From: Hordeum vulgare subsp. vulgare
Taxonomy: Eukaryota > Streptophyta > Magnoliopsida > Poales > Poaceae
DNA length: 64,000 nucleotides
Direction of reading: 5' to 3'
NCBI RefSeq assembly: GCF_904849725.1
Contig: NC_058521.1
Coordinates: forward strand, 555,664,176 to 555,728,175
Positions within the stretch are counted from its first letter, which is position 1. Every line of letters begins with the position of its first letter. The notes under the pieces were generated by a model. It did no database searches, was not told the DNA's origin, and saw only the letters and a list, made by a program, of their open reading frames with translations. Positions 33,874-43,489 of the stretch are shown one piece after another. Made by a program: the position numbers and the translations under genes.

Positions 33874-33977
33874 CAGGTACAGGTACCCCAGAGACAGATG
33901 ATCCCGACGGCACCCAGCTGGCGTGGCAGTACGACGAGGAGACAGACCGCCTTTACGTGAACTATCCAGAGGACTGA
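33874..33977 (+). other. Exon-like acidic ORF segment 2 in the giant LTR
   Basis: After an acceptor-like CTCCCAGCAG, the frame reads GTPETDDPDGTQLAWQYDEE, continues TDRLYVNYPED and stops at TGA 33975-33977, about 255 bases before the element's end. A join to segment 1 keeps frame at either of two adjacent CAG acceptors. A tiny acidic protein encoded in an LTR is inferred, not shown. Confidence 0.35.
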
Positions 33978-34231
33978 GCCGTGGTCGTGATCATGGGCCT
34001 GCAGCAGGGTAGCATAGCATTTTTCATGTTTTGTTGTCCGTACCGGAACTACCTTGTTTGTATCTGTGTTGTACTCTGAGTTATTAATAAGAAGACAGTT
34101 GAATCCCGAATTGTCTACTTGTATTATTATTTTATGCTATGTTACTTGCTTGCGAAACGCTTAGATGCGCTTCTTTCCTATTCGGGGGCCTCGACCCCCA
34201 GATCAGAAAGGACCGCATCTTGGTCGTTACA

Positions 34232-35252
34232 AGTAGCAAGTGATAGTAGTAGCAACAGTAGTAGTAGCAGCAGCAGAGCAAAACTAGTAACAGTAGTAGG
34301 ACAAACTCGTGGGCAATGGGTCGGTGATTTGTTTGGATGATATTCATCATGCAACAGCTATAACACGGAGAGATATGTGGCTAGCTCCCGTTCGTCAATG
34401 TGATGTAGACATGCATTCCGTGTGTCGTCATACATGCTTAGGGAAAAGAACTTGCATGACATCTATTGTCCATCCCTCCCGTGGCAGCGGGGTCCAAAAG
34501 GAAACTACGGGATATTAAGGTTCTCCTTTTAATAAATAACCGGACCAACGCATTAGCACTTGGTGAACACATGAACTCCTCAAACTATGGTCATCACCGG
34601 TAGTGGTTCCGGTTATTGTCACTCCGGGGTTGCCGGATCATAACACATAGTAGGTAACTACAACTTGCAAGATCGGATCTAAAACACACATATATTGGTG
34701 ACAACATAATAATTTCAGATCTGAAATCATGGCACTCGGGCCCTAGTGACAAGCATTAAGCATGACAAAGTAGTAGCAACATCAATCTCAGAACATAGTG
34801 GATACTAGGGATCAATCCCCATCAAAACTAACTCGATTACATGATAGATCTCATCCTACTCATCACCGCCCAGCGAGCCTACGAATATATTACTCACGAA
34901 CGACGAAGAGCTTCATGGAATTGGAGAGGGAAGAAGGTTGATGATGACGATGGCGACGATTTCCCCTCTCCGGATCCCAAGACGGACTCCAGATCTGCCC
35001 TCCAGATGAAGAACAGGTGGTGGCGGCGCCTCCATATCGAAAACGCGACGAAAACTTCTCTTTTTTATTTTTTCTGGGACGAAAGGGGACTTCAGGACGT
35101 TTGGAGAACTTTGGTTTCTGCACAAAAATAACACCAAGGCAATTCTGCTGAAAACAGCGTCAGTCCAGATTAGTTCCATTCAAATCATGCAAATTAGAGT
35201 CCAAAACAAGGGCAAAAGAGTTTGGAAAAGTAGATACGATGGAGACGTATCA
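34232..35252 (-). repeat. 5' LTR of the Athila-type element, proximal part
   Basis: Start of the 5' LTR on the minus strand (TGATACGTCTCCATCG at 35252), nearly identical to the matching part of the 3' LTR (20880-21885). Includes one copy of the AGTAG duplication. Confidence 0.87.
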
Positions 35253-35257
35253 CCGTC

Positions 35258-35760
35258 CTACCGGCCAGCCTCCCGTCGAGCCTCCCTTCCTGGTAAGCTG
35301 TTCACCCCCTGCTGTTTTCTGTTATCACTTTGTATACATGGCTTCAGAGCTTATTGCTTCTTAGTATTACTTATTTGTGTTGGCTTGATGCTAGTTTATA
35401 TACATGGTTGGCTACTGATTTGTGTTGCTGCTTAGTATTACTATTTTAGTTGTATGAACATTGATATATGAATGTTGTAGATGGAAAAAGTGAAACATCC
35501 GAAAGCTATTTGGGATGCTCCAGCACATGGCAATTTTTTTCATATTATATACATAAACTGTTAGAAATAATCAAGTGTAAGCAATTCATCAATCATTTCA
35601 ATCTAGGGGCATTTGAGACATTTGAACACACAACTCATACAACAATTATATGCTAGAATCACAGAAAAGAACTGGCTAGATAATTCTGTGGCCAGACAAT
35701 TCTGTGGGCAGTTTCCAGAATTATGATTCTGGAGAATTACAAGGTGAAAAGAACTGGCCC
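35258..35760 (+). mobile_element. Harbinger-like element A, right half
   Basis: Resumes the GC-rich stretch interrupted at 20367, reaches a donor-like CTTCCTG/GTAAGCTG at about 35290, then AT-rich intron-like sequence, an exon-like ATG at 35481, and the right terminal repeat ending AAAAGAACTGGCCC at 35760. Joined to the left half, element A is only about 1.1 kb. Confidence 0.5.
35481..35564 (+). pseudogene. Remnant of a Myb/SANT-like protein N-terminus
   Basis: After an acceptor-like AATGTTGTAG, 27 codons read MEKVKHPKAIWDAPAHGNFF and six more, ending in a TAG. The KAIWD...H(G/E)xF start is that of plant Myb/SANT-like DNA-binding (Myb_DNA-bind_3) proteins, and PIF/Harbinger elements carry a Myb-like second gene. 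Too short to be certain; most of the domain is missing. Confidence 0.35.
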
Positions 35761-35820
35761 TGAGAGCATCTCCAACCACGTCCCCAACGGGTCCTTTCTA
35801 GGCCATTTTTCCGTCAGCGA

Positions 35821-36720
35821 GAGAAAAACGGCCCAATCGCGTCTTAGGAGCCTGTTTTTCGCCGGTTAGGGCCGAAATTGGCCCCGGCGGTCCAAGCTCG
35901 AACCCATCGCACTCGGGGGCGCCCGGAGTCGCGGGCGGAAGGAAAAAACGACGCGTCGGGCCTATTGTTAGGCGAAAAAAGGCTTTTTCTTCTTCGGAAC
36001 CGCCCCTCGCGCACTACACCTTTCGCCACCGTGTCGATTCCGACGGCATGCACCTACCTACCGCCGCTACAAAGGCCATCTCCCCGTCAACGGACGTAGG
36101 GTTCGCCGTGGCTTCGCCCCCCCCCCCCCACACACACACCCGCTTCTTGGCGAGTCTTTCCGGCGCTCCAGGCACGTACATGGGTGTGCGTCCGCCACGC
36201 CTGCCACGTGTTCGGCGATTTGCCTGGGCGGTGGACACTGATGACGAGGAGGCGTTCGCGGCGCTACTGGAGGAGGAAAAACGGCCCAGTCGCGTCCCAA
36301 GAACCGGTTTTCCCTCGCTTAGGGTCGAAATTGGCCTCGGCGGTCCCAGCCCGAATCCAGCGCGCTCGGAGGCGCCCGGGGACGCCGGCGAAAGGAAAAA
36401 ACGATGCGTCGAGCCTCCTGTTAGGTGAAAACAAGGCTTTTCTTCTCCGGAACCGCCCCTCGCGCACCATACCTTTCGCCACCGTGTCGATTCCGGCATC
36501 ATGCACCTACCTACCGCCGCTACAAAGGCCATCTCCCCGTCAACGGACGTAGGGTTTGCCGCGACTTCGCCCCCCTCCCCTCCACCCGCTTCTTGGCGAG
36601 TTTTCCCGGCGCTCCGGGACATACATGGTTGCGCGTCCGCCACGCCTGCCGCGTGTTTGGCGATTTGCCTCTGTGATGGACTCCGACGACGAGGAGACGT
36701 TCGCGACGCTACTGGAGGAG
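35821..36720 (+). repeat. Tandem duplication of about 450 bp inside Harbinger B
   Basis: Units 35821-36274 and 36275-36720 are colinear: each starts GA(G)AAAAACGGCCCA, includes CGCCCCTCGCGCAC, CACCTACCTACCGCCGCTAC and ACGGACGTAGGG, and ends ...GCTACTGGAGGAGGA. The repeat covers the 5' region and the first codons of the transposase, so the N-terminal acidic segment (DDEExFA) occurs twice. Confidence 0.85.
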
Positions 36721-37987
36721 GAAGCCAATGCCAAGGCCCACGATGAAGAGCATCTCATGGTCCTCGCCTCTTTGGCCGGCCTGTTCGCGGGGAATGCAAA
36801 GTCGAGGTGAGGTGGCTCGGCGCCAGGCCGGCTGAAGGCAAAGCAGAGGCATCGACTGGAAGGCTATTGTTTTCTCTATGCTGACTACTTCGTCGACGCT
36901 CCTATGCACGGCGATAAAGTATTCCAATGCCGTTATCGTATGAGCCGGAAGATCTTCCCTAGGATTTTGAATTCCATCAGGGAGTTCGACACCTACTTCA
37001 AGTGCAAAAAGAATTGCATCGGCACACTTGGATTGACCTCACTCCAGAAGTGCACGACAGCTATGAGGATTCTTGCGTACGGAGATCCGAGTGATATTCT
37101 GGAAGACTATACACGCATGGCCGAGTCCACCACCACTGAGTGTTTCTACAAGTTCTGCAGGGCAGTGGTTGCAGTTTTTGGACCTCAATACTTGCGATCA
37201 CTCAATGTTGAAGACACTGCTCGAATCCTAGCAGAGAATGCAGAAAGAAGATTTCCTCGGATGCTTGAAAGTATTGACTACATGCATTGGAAATGGAAAA
37301 AATTGTCCATTTGCTTGGCAAGGGATGTACAAAGGCGTCAAAGGAGGTTGGAATGTGGTACTTGAGGTAGTGGCCACACATGACCTATGGATTTGGCACT
37401 CCTTCTTTGGTATGCCACGAACTCACAATGATATCAATGTACTGCAATTCTCGAATGTCTTTGCGAAGCTTGTTGAAGGTCATGCTCCTCCGATTAACTA
37501 CGAGGTCAATGGGCACCACTACAGCAAAGGATACTACCTGGCAGATGGCATCTATCCGAGATGGTCCATATTTGAGAAGACTATCTCAAATCCTGCACCA
37601 GGAGGCAAGCACTCCTATTTTTCCAAGCGTCAAGAAGCTTGCAGGAAGGATGTCGAGCAGGCATTTGGTGTGCTTCAATATCGTTTTGCTGTTGTCTGGT
37701 ACCTCGCTCAGACCTGGTCGAAAGATCAAATGTGGGAAGTCATGACTTGCTGCATTGTCTTGCACAACATGATCATTGAGAGCGAGCAGGAGGAGCCAGT
37801 GTTTGACACTGTACCATATTGCATGCAAGGTCTTCTTTCCCAAGTTGATCACCAGTTACCGGCAACCTGGATTGCCTTGCTCAACATGCGTCAAGAGATC
37901 CGACACCCACAGGTGCATCAACAACTGCAACACGATTTTGTGGAGCACCTATGTAGCCTCAAGGGCAACGCCAAGCTCAATTTTTGA
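36676..37987 (+). pseudogene. PIF/Harbinger transposase (DDE_Tnp_4), two lesions
   Basis: Starts MDSDDEETFATLLEEE. One frame runs to 37365 with a single TGA at 36808-36810; the last third continues in another frame from about 37290 to the stop at 37987. The slip sits in an A-run at 37297-37303, next to the first catalytic Asp (SIDYMHW). The second Asp (THNDINVL, about 37420) and the Glu (DVEQAFGVLQ, about 37655) are present, as are [20 protein letters not shown] and YYLADGIYPRW of this family. All key residues survive and only two small changes disable it, so it decayed recently. The protein would cut and join transposon ends at TWA sites. Confidence 0.85.
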
Positions 37988-38540
37988 TTTGTATTGACTT
38001 GTTAAACTATTTTTTGATTTGTATTGATTTCTATGATGAACTATGTGATAAAAAACTATTGTTGTTCAATTTGTGCTAAAGCATGTCGTATATGGGCCAA
38101 ACGTGGGGCAGTTTTGCGCCGAAAGTGGGCCGAAAGAGACGGCTGGGGGCGCCCTTGGGTGGGCGGCTCGGAACCCCCAGGCGGCGCTATTCTAGGCCCT
38201 GGGGGGGCGAACGGCTGGAGATGCTCTAAGAAACCACACGAGGAATAATATTGACACTTTTTAAAAAGGTTCATCGAACATCACCTAATCCTTGCAGCCC
38301 ACTGTGAGGATATGACTACAATTCACTACATAGCTTGCTGGTTCATGGCGGAATTTCGAGCTAAGGGTCAATTTTGATGGGATAGAGGGAATTCCTCCCA
38401 GCCACCCTCACCTCTATCCTCTCCCTCTCAACGAGACGCGGACGTAGCCGTTCAAATCCTAGCCCAAACCTTACAAGACGAGACACTTGTCTATTTAACA
38501 GTACACCTATTTAACGGGACGAGTTTGGGCTTGCAAGCCA

Positions 38541-39082
38541 TTAGGGAAGGTTTCTCGGCCTTGTGGACTTGGGCCTCTTTTGCATCTCCTGCTCCTCTTT
38601 TGCTTTGCCGACAACGTCTTGATCAGCAACAGTGCCACAACCGTTCTCTTCAGGTGTGGCTGCTTCAGGGACGCTGACATCCCCCCTCCGATAAGAAACG
38701 GCTTGACCCGAAGCCATGAAACGTGGAAATTTCTGTCGAAGGGACTCCAGGTCTTCCCAAGTTGCATCTTCTGAAGATGACCCGCTCCAATGGATCAAAC
38801 CTTGAGCCACAATGTGTTTGCCTTGCTGACGCACTCTATGCTGCAAGATGCACAAGGGTACCTGAAGATTTGCATAGGACGATGGTAGTTTAGTGTGTAC
38901 AGGACAGTGGGGTAACACCACCTTTTTAAGTTAAGAGGAAGCTCCAGTTTGTAACCAACTTCTCCAATCTTGCCAACGATTGTGTAGGGACCAAAGAACT
39001 TGAAAGCTAGTTTATGATTTTCTCTATGTGCCAATGAAGATTGAACATAAGGCTGCAGTTCCAAAAACACTTGTTCACCCAC
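38541..39082 (-). pseudogene. Integrase C-terminus and chromodomain of the chromovirus
   Basis: 39082-38795 reads the GPY/F-type segment (KLAFKFFGPYTIVGKIGEVGY), and 38921-38541 the chromodomain strand (VAQGLIHWSGSSSEDATWED) plus a charged tail to the stop. The two frames overlap around 38800-38920, so a frameshift separates them. The chromodomain directs integration to particular chromatin in this clade. Confidence 0.65.
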
Positions 39083-39406
39083 TTAAAAAGATCTTTGAGT
39101 TCTGTTTTTATCTTCCCTTTGTTTCATTCCATGCCGAGCTCTCCCTAAATGCTGTCTGACAGGAGCTGTTACCACTTCTCTGTCTGATAACCGCTACTGA
39201 ATGTCAACAGAAACAATAGTATGACTAACAATAACACCAAAATACCCTGGAGCATGCCCATAAAGTACTTCAAAAGGTGATTTCCCCACAGCTGAATGCC
39301 AATTTGTGTTGTACCAAAACTCACACATGGACAACCACTTGCTCCATTTCGAAGGATGTGAGTTGATAAAACTTCTGAGATAGCACTCAATTTGCCGATT
39401 AACTCT

Positions 39407-40063
39407 CTATGTTTGACCATTAGTAGCAGGATGGTAAGCAGTACTCATGTTCAGTTGTGTACCAATTCTCTCAGTGAGTGTTTGCCAAAAATTGGTAGTA
39501 AACATAGGGTCGCTGTTAGACACTATATATCCAGGCATATCATGCAGTTTATAAACATTATCCAGAAAAACTTCAGCTACTTTCCGAGCATTGAAAGGAT
39601 GCTTGAGAGGCATTAAATGACCATATTTTGTGAACTTATCTATGACCAGAAGTATGCAATCAAACTGACAAGAGGGAGGTAATCTGGTGATAAAGTCCAT
39701 GGTGACAGTTTCCCATGCTTTACTTGGAACTGGTAGAGGAGATAACACGCCTCGATACTTAACCCTTTCAGTTTTAGCTTGTTGGCAAATTAAACAAGAT
39801 TTCACTTTGTCCTTAAGAAACTTTTTCATCCCAGTCCATCTGAACAAAGAATGAATTATGTGGGAAGTATGAGGGAATCCAGAATGACCTCCAATAGGAT
39901 TGTCATGGAAGGCAAAGAAAATATTGTTTTGTAGTTCCAAATTATTTCCAACCCAAATACAGCCTTTATATCTGATAACCCTTGAACCAGTTGAAAATTT
40001 GATCAAGCATTTGGTGTGACTGAAGTTCTTGCAGAATCTAAGCAACTTTTTCATCGGCAGCAT
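39407..40063 (-). pseudogene. Integrase (zinc-binding and core) of the chromovirus
   Basis: Shows an H-H-C-C zinc site (GGHSG...HSLFRW...CLICQQAK) and the first core Asp (TVTMDFITRLP). The second core motif reads VSNSDPMF where SDRDPxF is usual, so the first Asp of that motif is Asn. The open frame ends at HPATNGQT. Broken on both sides by stops. Confidence 0.7.
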
Positions 40064-40226
40064 AACTATCTAGGACATCTTCCATCCACACAGGTTGTGC
40101 CTTGGATATATGAAAAATATGACTATTATTTGGTATTCTCGAAAGAGCATGTGCAGCAGGATTTTCCTCTCCTTTTTTGTACATGATAGTGTAGTTGAGT
40201 CCCATTAGTTTGGTGAGGGATTTCTG

Positions 40227-40700
40227 CTACCATACAGTGTGCAAATTCTGATCTTGTAAGCGAACCAAACTTTTATAATCAGTTCTGATGGTAAAGTGTT
40301 GGAATAGCAAATAAGGTCTCCACTGATCAACAGCAAGCAAAATAGCTAGATATTCCTTTTCATACACTGACAGAGTTCTATTCTTTGGACTTAAGGCTTT
40401 ACTAACATAAGCTAGAGGATCTCCTTCTTGCATAAGAACAACTCCAATGCCCAAATCACAAGCATTAGTCTCTATAACAAAGGTTTTGTGAAATTGTGGA
40501 AGAGCCAACACTGGTCCTTCTACAAGAGCTCTCTTAAGAGTGCAAAATGTTGTGTTAGTTATTTAAGTCAAGACAAATGGAACTCCCTTTTTGAGTAATT
40601 CTACCAGTGCTTTGCTAATCATACCATAGTGCTTGATCTACTTTCTGTAGTAACCACTCAAACCCAGAAAACCTCTGACTTCCTTGAGGAAAGGATCGAT
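40227..40700 (-). pseudogene. RT end and RNase H of the chromovirus
   Basis: 40511-40227 carries RNase H (LALPQFHKTFVIETNACDLG, then LSVYEKEYLAILLAVDQWRPY). The first catalytic position reads ETN rather than ETD. Upstream to about 40700 the RT thumb (FLKEVRGFLGLSGYYRK) is readable with stops. The RT palm is absent. Confidence 0.65.
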
Positions 40701-40716
40701 ATGGTTGACTAGACGG

Positions 40717-41452
40717 GGGTGAATAGGCAACTACCAATTTTTAGCTTCTCTTGACAAATTAACGTTAGCAACGAAAGGTTCTCTATATGAGTGACTAGGT
40801 GAGCAACCTATATGATGCTAACTACAAGGATAATAAGAGCAAGCAAAGAATACACCACAACAACAACAAGTAGAAAGTAAAGATAAGAGAACTGTAAGTG
40901 GAACCGGTGGAGACGAGGATGTATTACCGAAGTTCCTTCCCTTTGACAGGAAGTACGTCTCCGTTGGAGCGGTGTGGAGGCACGATATTCCCCAAGATGC
41001 CTCTAGGGCCACCGTATTCTCCTCACGCCGTCACACAATGTGAGGTGCCGGAATTCCACTATTGGTGCCCTTGAAGGCGGTGACCGGACCTTTACAAACA
41101 AGGTTGGGGCTATCTCCACACAAAGCTTGGAGGCTCCCAACTAGACCACGGAGCTTCACCACAATGGCATGTGGCTCCGAGGTGACCTCAACCGTGTAGG
41201 GTGCTCAAACACCCAAGAGTAACAAGATCCGCAAGGGATTAGTGGGGGAATAAAACATCTCTTGGTGGAAGTGTAGATCAAGGCCCTCTCAAGCAATCCC
41301 TAGAAAATCAACAAGTTTGATTGGCTAGGGAGAGAGACCGGGCAAAAGTAAGCTTGTGGAGCAACAATGGAGCTTGGAGAGGTTGAAGGTGAGCTCCTCG
41401 AAGAAGAAGATACCTTTATATAGTGGGGGGCTCAGATCCAACCGTTACCCAG
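40717..41452 (-). repeat. LTR-like promoter fragment, family not identified
   Basis: Read on the minus strand: a TATATAAAGG box (41422-41413), then a leader-like 600-base stretch ending GCCTATTCACCCCCGTCTAG, the style of the 3' end of a large Copia LTR just before the primer site. No primer site follows, because Gypsy pol begins. Cut on the other side by the Athila LTR at 41453. ORFs here are not convincing. Confidence 0.4.
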
Positions 41453-43111
41453 TGATACGTCTCCATCGTATATACTTTTCCAAACTCTTTTGCCCTTGTT
41501 TGGGACTCTAATTTGCATGATTTGAACGGAACTAACCCAGACTGACGTTGTTTTCAGCAGAATTGCCATGGTGTTGTTTTTGTGCAGAAATGAAAGTTCT
41601 CGAAACGTCCTGAAAATTTACGGAGAATATTTCTGGAAAATATGAAAAATACCTGCGCCAAGATCCACCGAAGGGGATGGGCCAGTGGGGCCCACGTGGG
41701 TCTGCCGCCCCCAACTCCAGCTCTATTTATTCCCTTTCATCCCGAAAAAAATCAGGAGAGAAGATGTCATCGCGTTTGCGATACGGAGGCGCTGCCACAT
41801 CCTATTCTTCATCTGGAGAGCGGATCTGGAGTCCGTTTCGGGCTCCGGAGATGGGAAATCGTCGCCATCGTCATCATCAACCTTCTTCCTCTCCAATTCC
41901 ATGAAGCTCTTCATTGTTCGTGAGTAATCTATTCGTAGGCTCGCTGGGCAGTGATGAGTAGGATGAGATATATCATGTAATCGAGTTAGTTTTGACGGGG
42001 ATTGATCCCTAGTATCCACTATGTTCTGAGATTGATGTTGCTACTACTTTGCCATGCTTAATGCTTGTCACTAGGGCCCGAGTGCCATGATTTCAGATCT
42101 GAAATTATTATGTTTTCACCAATATATGTGTGTTTTAGATCCGATCTTGCAAGTTGTAGTTACCTACTATGTGTTATGACCCGGCAACCCCGGAGTGACA
42201 ATAACCGGAACCACTCCCGGTGATGACCATAGTTTTAGGGGTTCATGTGTTCACCAAGTGCTAATGCGTTGTTCCGGTTCTTTATTAAAAGGAGAACGTT
42301 AATATCCCGTAGTATCCTTTTGGACCCCGCTGTCACGGGAGGGATGGACAATAGATGTCATGCAAGTTCTTTTCCCTAAGCACGTATGACGACACACGGA
42401 ATGCATGCCTACATCACATTGGCGAACGAGAGCTAGACACACATCTCTCCGTGTTATAACTGTTGCATGATGAATGTCATCCAAACAAATCACCGACCCA
42501 TTACCTACGAGTTTGTCCCACTGCTGTTACTTGTTTTGCTCTGCTGCTGTTACTACTGTTGCTGCTGGTGTTACTTGTTTTGCTCTGCACCTGTTACTAC
42601 TGTTGCTTGCTACTGCTGCTACTTGCTACTATTGCTACTTGCTACTGCTGTCACTACTGTTGTTCCTTGCCACTGCTGTTACTCGTTACACTGTTGCTAC
42701 CTGCTACAATACTTTTTCTCGCACCGTTGCCGGGAAAGAATATTTCCCGTCCACGGGCAACTTCTGGCACCATTGATACAACCGTTAGGAATAGTCTGCC
42801 TAGTCACCAGATCGTTTCTGGCATCGTTGCTATCATACTACTTTGTTGCTAATACTTTGCTTGCAGACACTAATATTTCAGGTGTGGTTGAATCTGACAC
42901 ATTCAGCTGCTAATACTTGAGAATATTCTTTCACTTCCTGTCGCGCGAACCAACAAATTTGGGTTGAATACTCTACCCTCGAAAACTGTCGTGATCCCAC
43001 GCGCTCGTGGGCCATTGCAAGACAATTGCTAATTGTTGAGCAACTGGGATGAGTTCTTTTCTGGCTCCGTTGCCGTGGAGGCATCAAGTTAGGAATAGTT
43101 GCACGTCAGCA
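41453..43111 (+). repeat. 5' LTR of a second Athila-type element
   Basis: 1659 bp starting TGATACGTCTCCATCG and ending CACGTCAGCA. It is the same family as 20368-21885 but clearly more diverged and in the opposite orientation. The trinucleotide tract (42530-42710) encodes meaningless poly-Leu ORFs. The primer site follows at 43121. The interior is displaced by the Maximus-type insertion at 43140, so the rest lies right of the window if it survives. Confidence 0.8.
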
Positions 43112-43120
43112 GCATCTTTC

Positions 43121-43138
43121 TGGCGCCATTGTTGGGGA
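43121..43138 (+). other. Primer-binding site of the second Athila-type element
   Basis: TGGCGCCATTGTTGGGGA, the tRNA-Asp complement with two changes (CGTTGCC to CATTGTT), nine bases after the LTR end. It confirms a 5' LTR on the plus strand. Confidence 0.75.
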
Positions 43139-43139
43139 C

Positions 43140-43484
43140 TGCTAGCACCCACCCACCACAGCAATAGTCAAGCGGTACTGCCACTCTGGGAGCGGTACTG
43201 CCGCTCTGGGAGCGGTACTACCGCTCCTAAGAGCGGTACTGCCGCTCTGCACCTCACAAACCACGGTAGCCTACTACTGCGCGGGGGGCGGGGGGGTATG
43301 CGAAAAATCCCGTCAGAGCGGTAGTAAAAAAAATACTACCGCACTAAGGGCGGTAATACCGCTCTTGGAGCGGTAGTAAAAAGTTACTACCGCTCTGAGA
43401 GCGGTACTACCGCTGACCCTTTTGCATAGACAATAAATATGGGTATGGAGCTCCATTGTAGCTAAAGAAAAGGTGGGGCACTAA
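43140..43484 (-). repeat. 3' LTR of the Maximus-type element, distal part
   Basis: Ends TGCTAGCA/TGCTAGCACC at 43140 and is cut by Copia copy 3 at 43490. Contains repeated GCGGTAGTA(AAA) palindromes (43170-43425). Together with 52057-52300 it makes one LTR of about 590 bp, which seems short for the family, so internal deletion is possible. Confidence 0.75.
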
Positions 43485-43489
43485 GTGTA

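Larger units (their letters stand above)
29080..34231 (+). mobile_element. 5152-bp non-coding TG...CA insertion, probable giant solo LTR
   Basis: Begins TGTAATGCCCC and ends TCGTTACA, flanked by perfect AGTAG at 29075-29079 and 34232-34236. No second copy of either end occurs inside, and I see no primer site, PPT or retroelement protein. A single LTR left by recombination is therefore the simplest reading. Features on the plus strand: an upstream AT-rich part, TATAAGAGG at 29921, a C/T-rich leader with a GT donor (about 30011), two tRNA-like modules, (TG)n at 31242-31260, and two short exon-like ORFs near the 3' end. LTRs of 4-5 kb are known from the Sukkula/LARD elements of barley. Membership here is a guess. 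Confidence 0.65.
20368..35252 (-). mobile_element. Athila-type Gypsy element without reverse transcriptase (non-autonomous)
   Basis: On the minus strand: 5' LTR (35252 down to 28577, split by a 5152-bp insertion), tRNA-Asp primer site, gag, protease, Athila ORF, PPT and 3' LTR (21885-20368). Flanking bases are CCGTC (35253-35257) and TCGTC (20363-20367), a 5-bp duplication with one transition. Without the inner insertion it is about 9.7 kb. No RT, RNase H or integrase is present between protease and the Athila ORF, so it must rely on other elements. The two LTRs are nearly identical where I compared them, implying a fairly recent insertion. I would place it near Sabrina/WHAM, from memory only. 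Confidence 0.85.
35764..38226 (+). mobile_element. PIF/Harbinger DNA transposon B
   Basis: A 2463-bp element with terminal repeats GAGCATCTCCAACC and (complement of the right end) GAGCATCTCCAGCC, flanked by TGA (35761-35763) and TAA (38227-38229), i.e. a TAA duplication with one change. It contains a duplicated GC-rich 5' region (35821-36720) and a broken transposase. It lies exactly at the right end of element A. Confidence 0.85.
38230..40716 (-). mobile_element. 5'-truncated chromovirus-type Gypsy
   Basis: On the minus strand: the last part of RT, RNase H, integrase and a chromodomain-like end, then about 300 bases of 3' sequence with TGTTAAATAGAC at 38504 as a possible LTR start. LTR, gag and most of RT at the 5' side are missing; the join to the LTR-like fragment is near 40700-40716. 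Confidence 0.7.

Noticed and set aside
42463..42913. ORFs rich in Leu/Cys/Tyr (poly-LLLL)
   Set aside because: Produced by the CTGCTGTTACTACTG-type trinucleotide tract in the Athila-type LTR; the same shadows occur near 20722-21095 and 34132-34350.
43170..43425. Possible CRISPR-like array
   Set aside because: Units are palindromic, irregularly spaced, shared with other parts of the same retrotransposon, and this is a plant genome; no cas-like gene.
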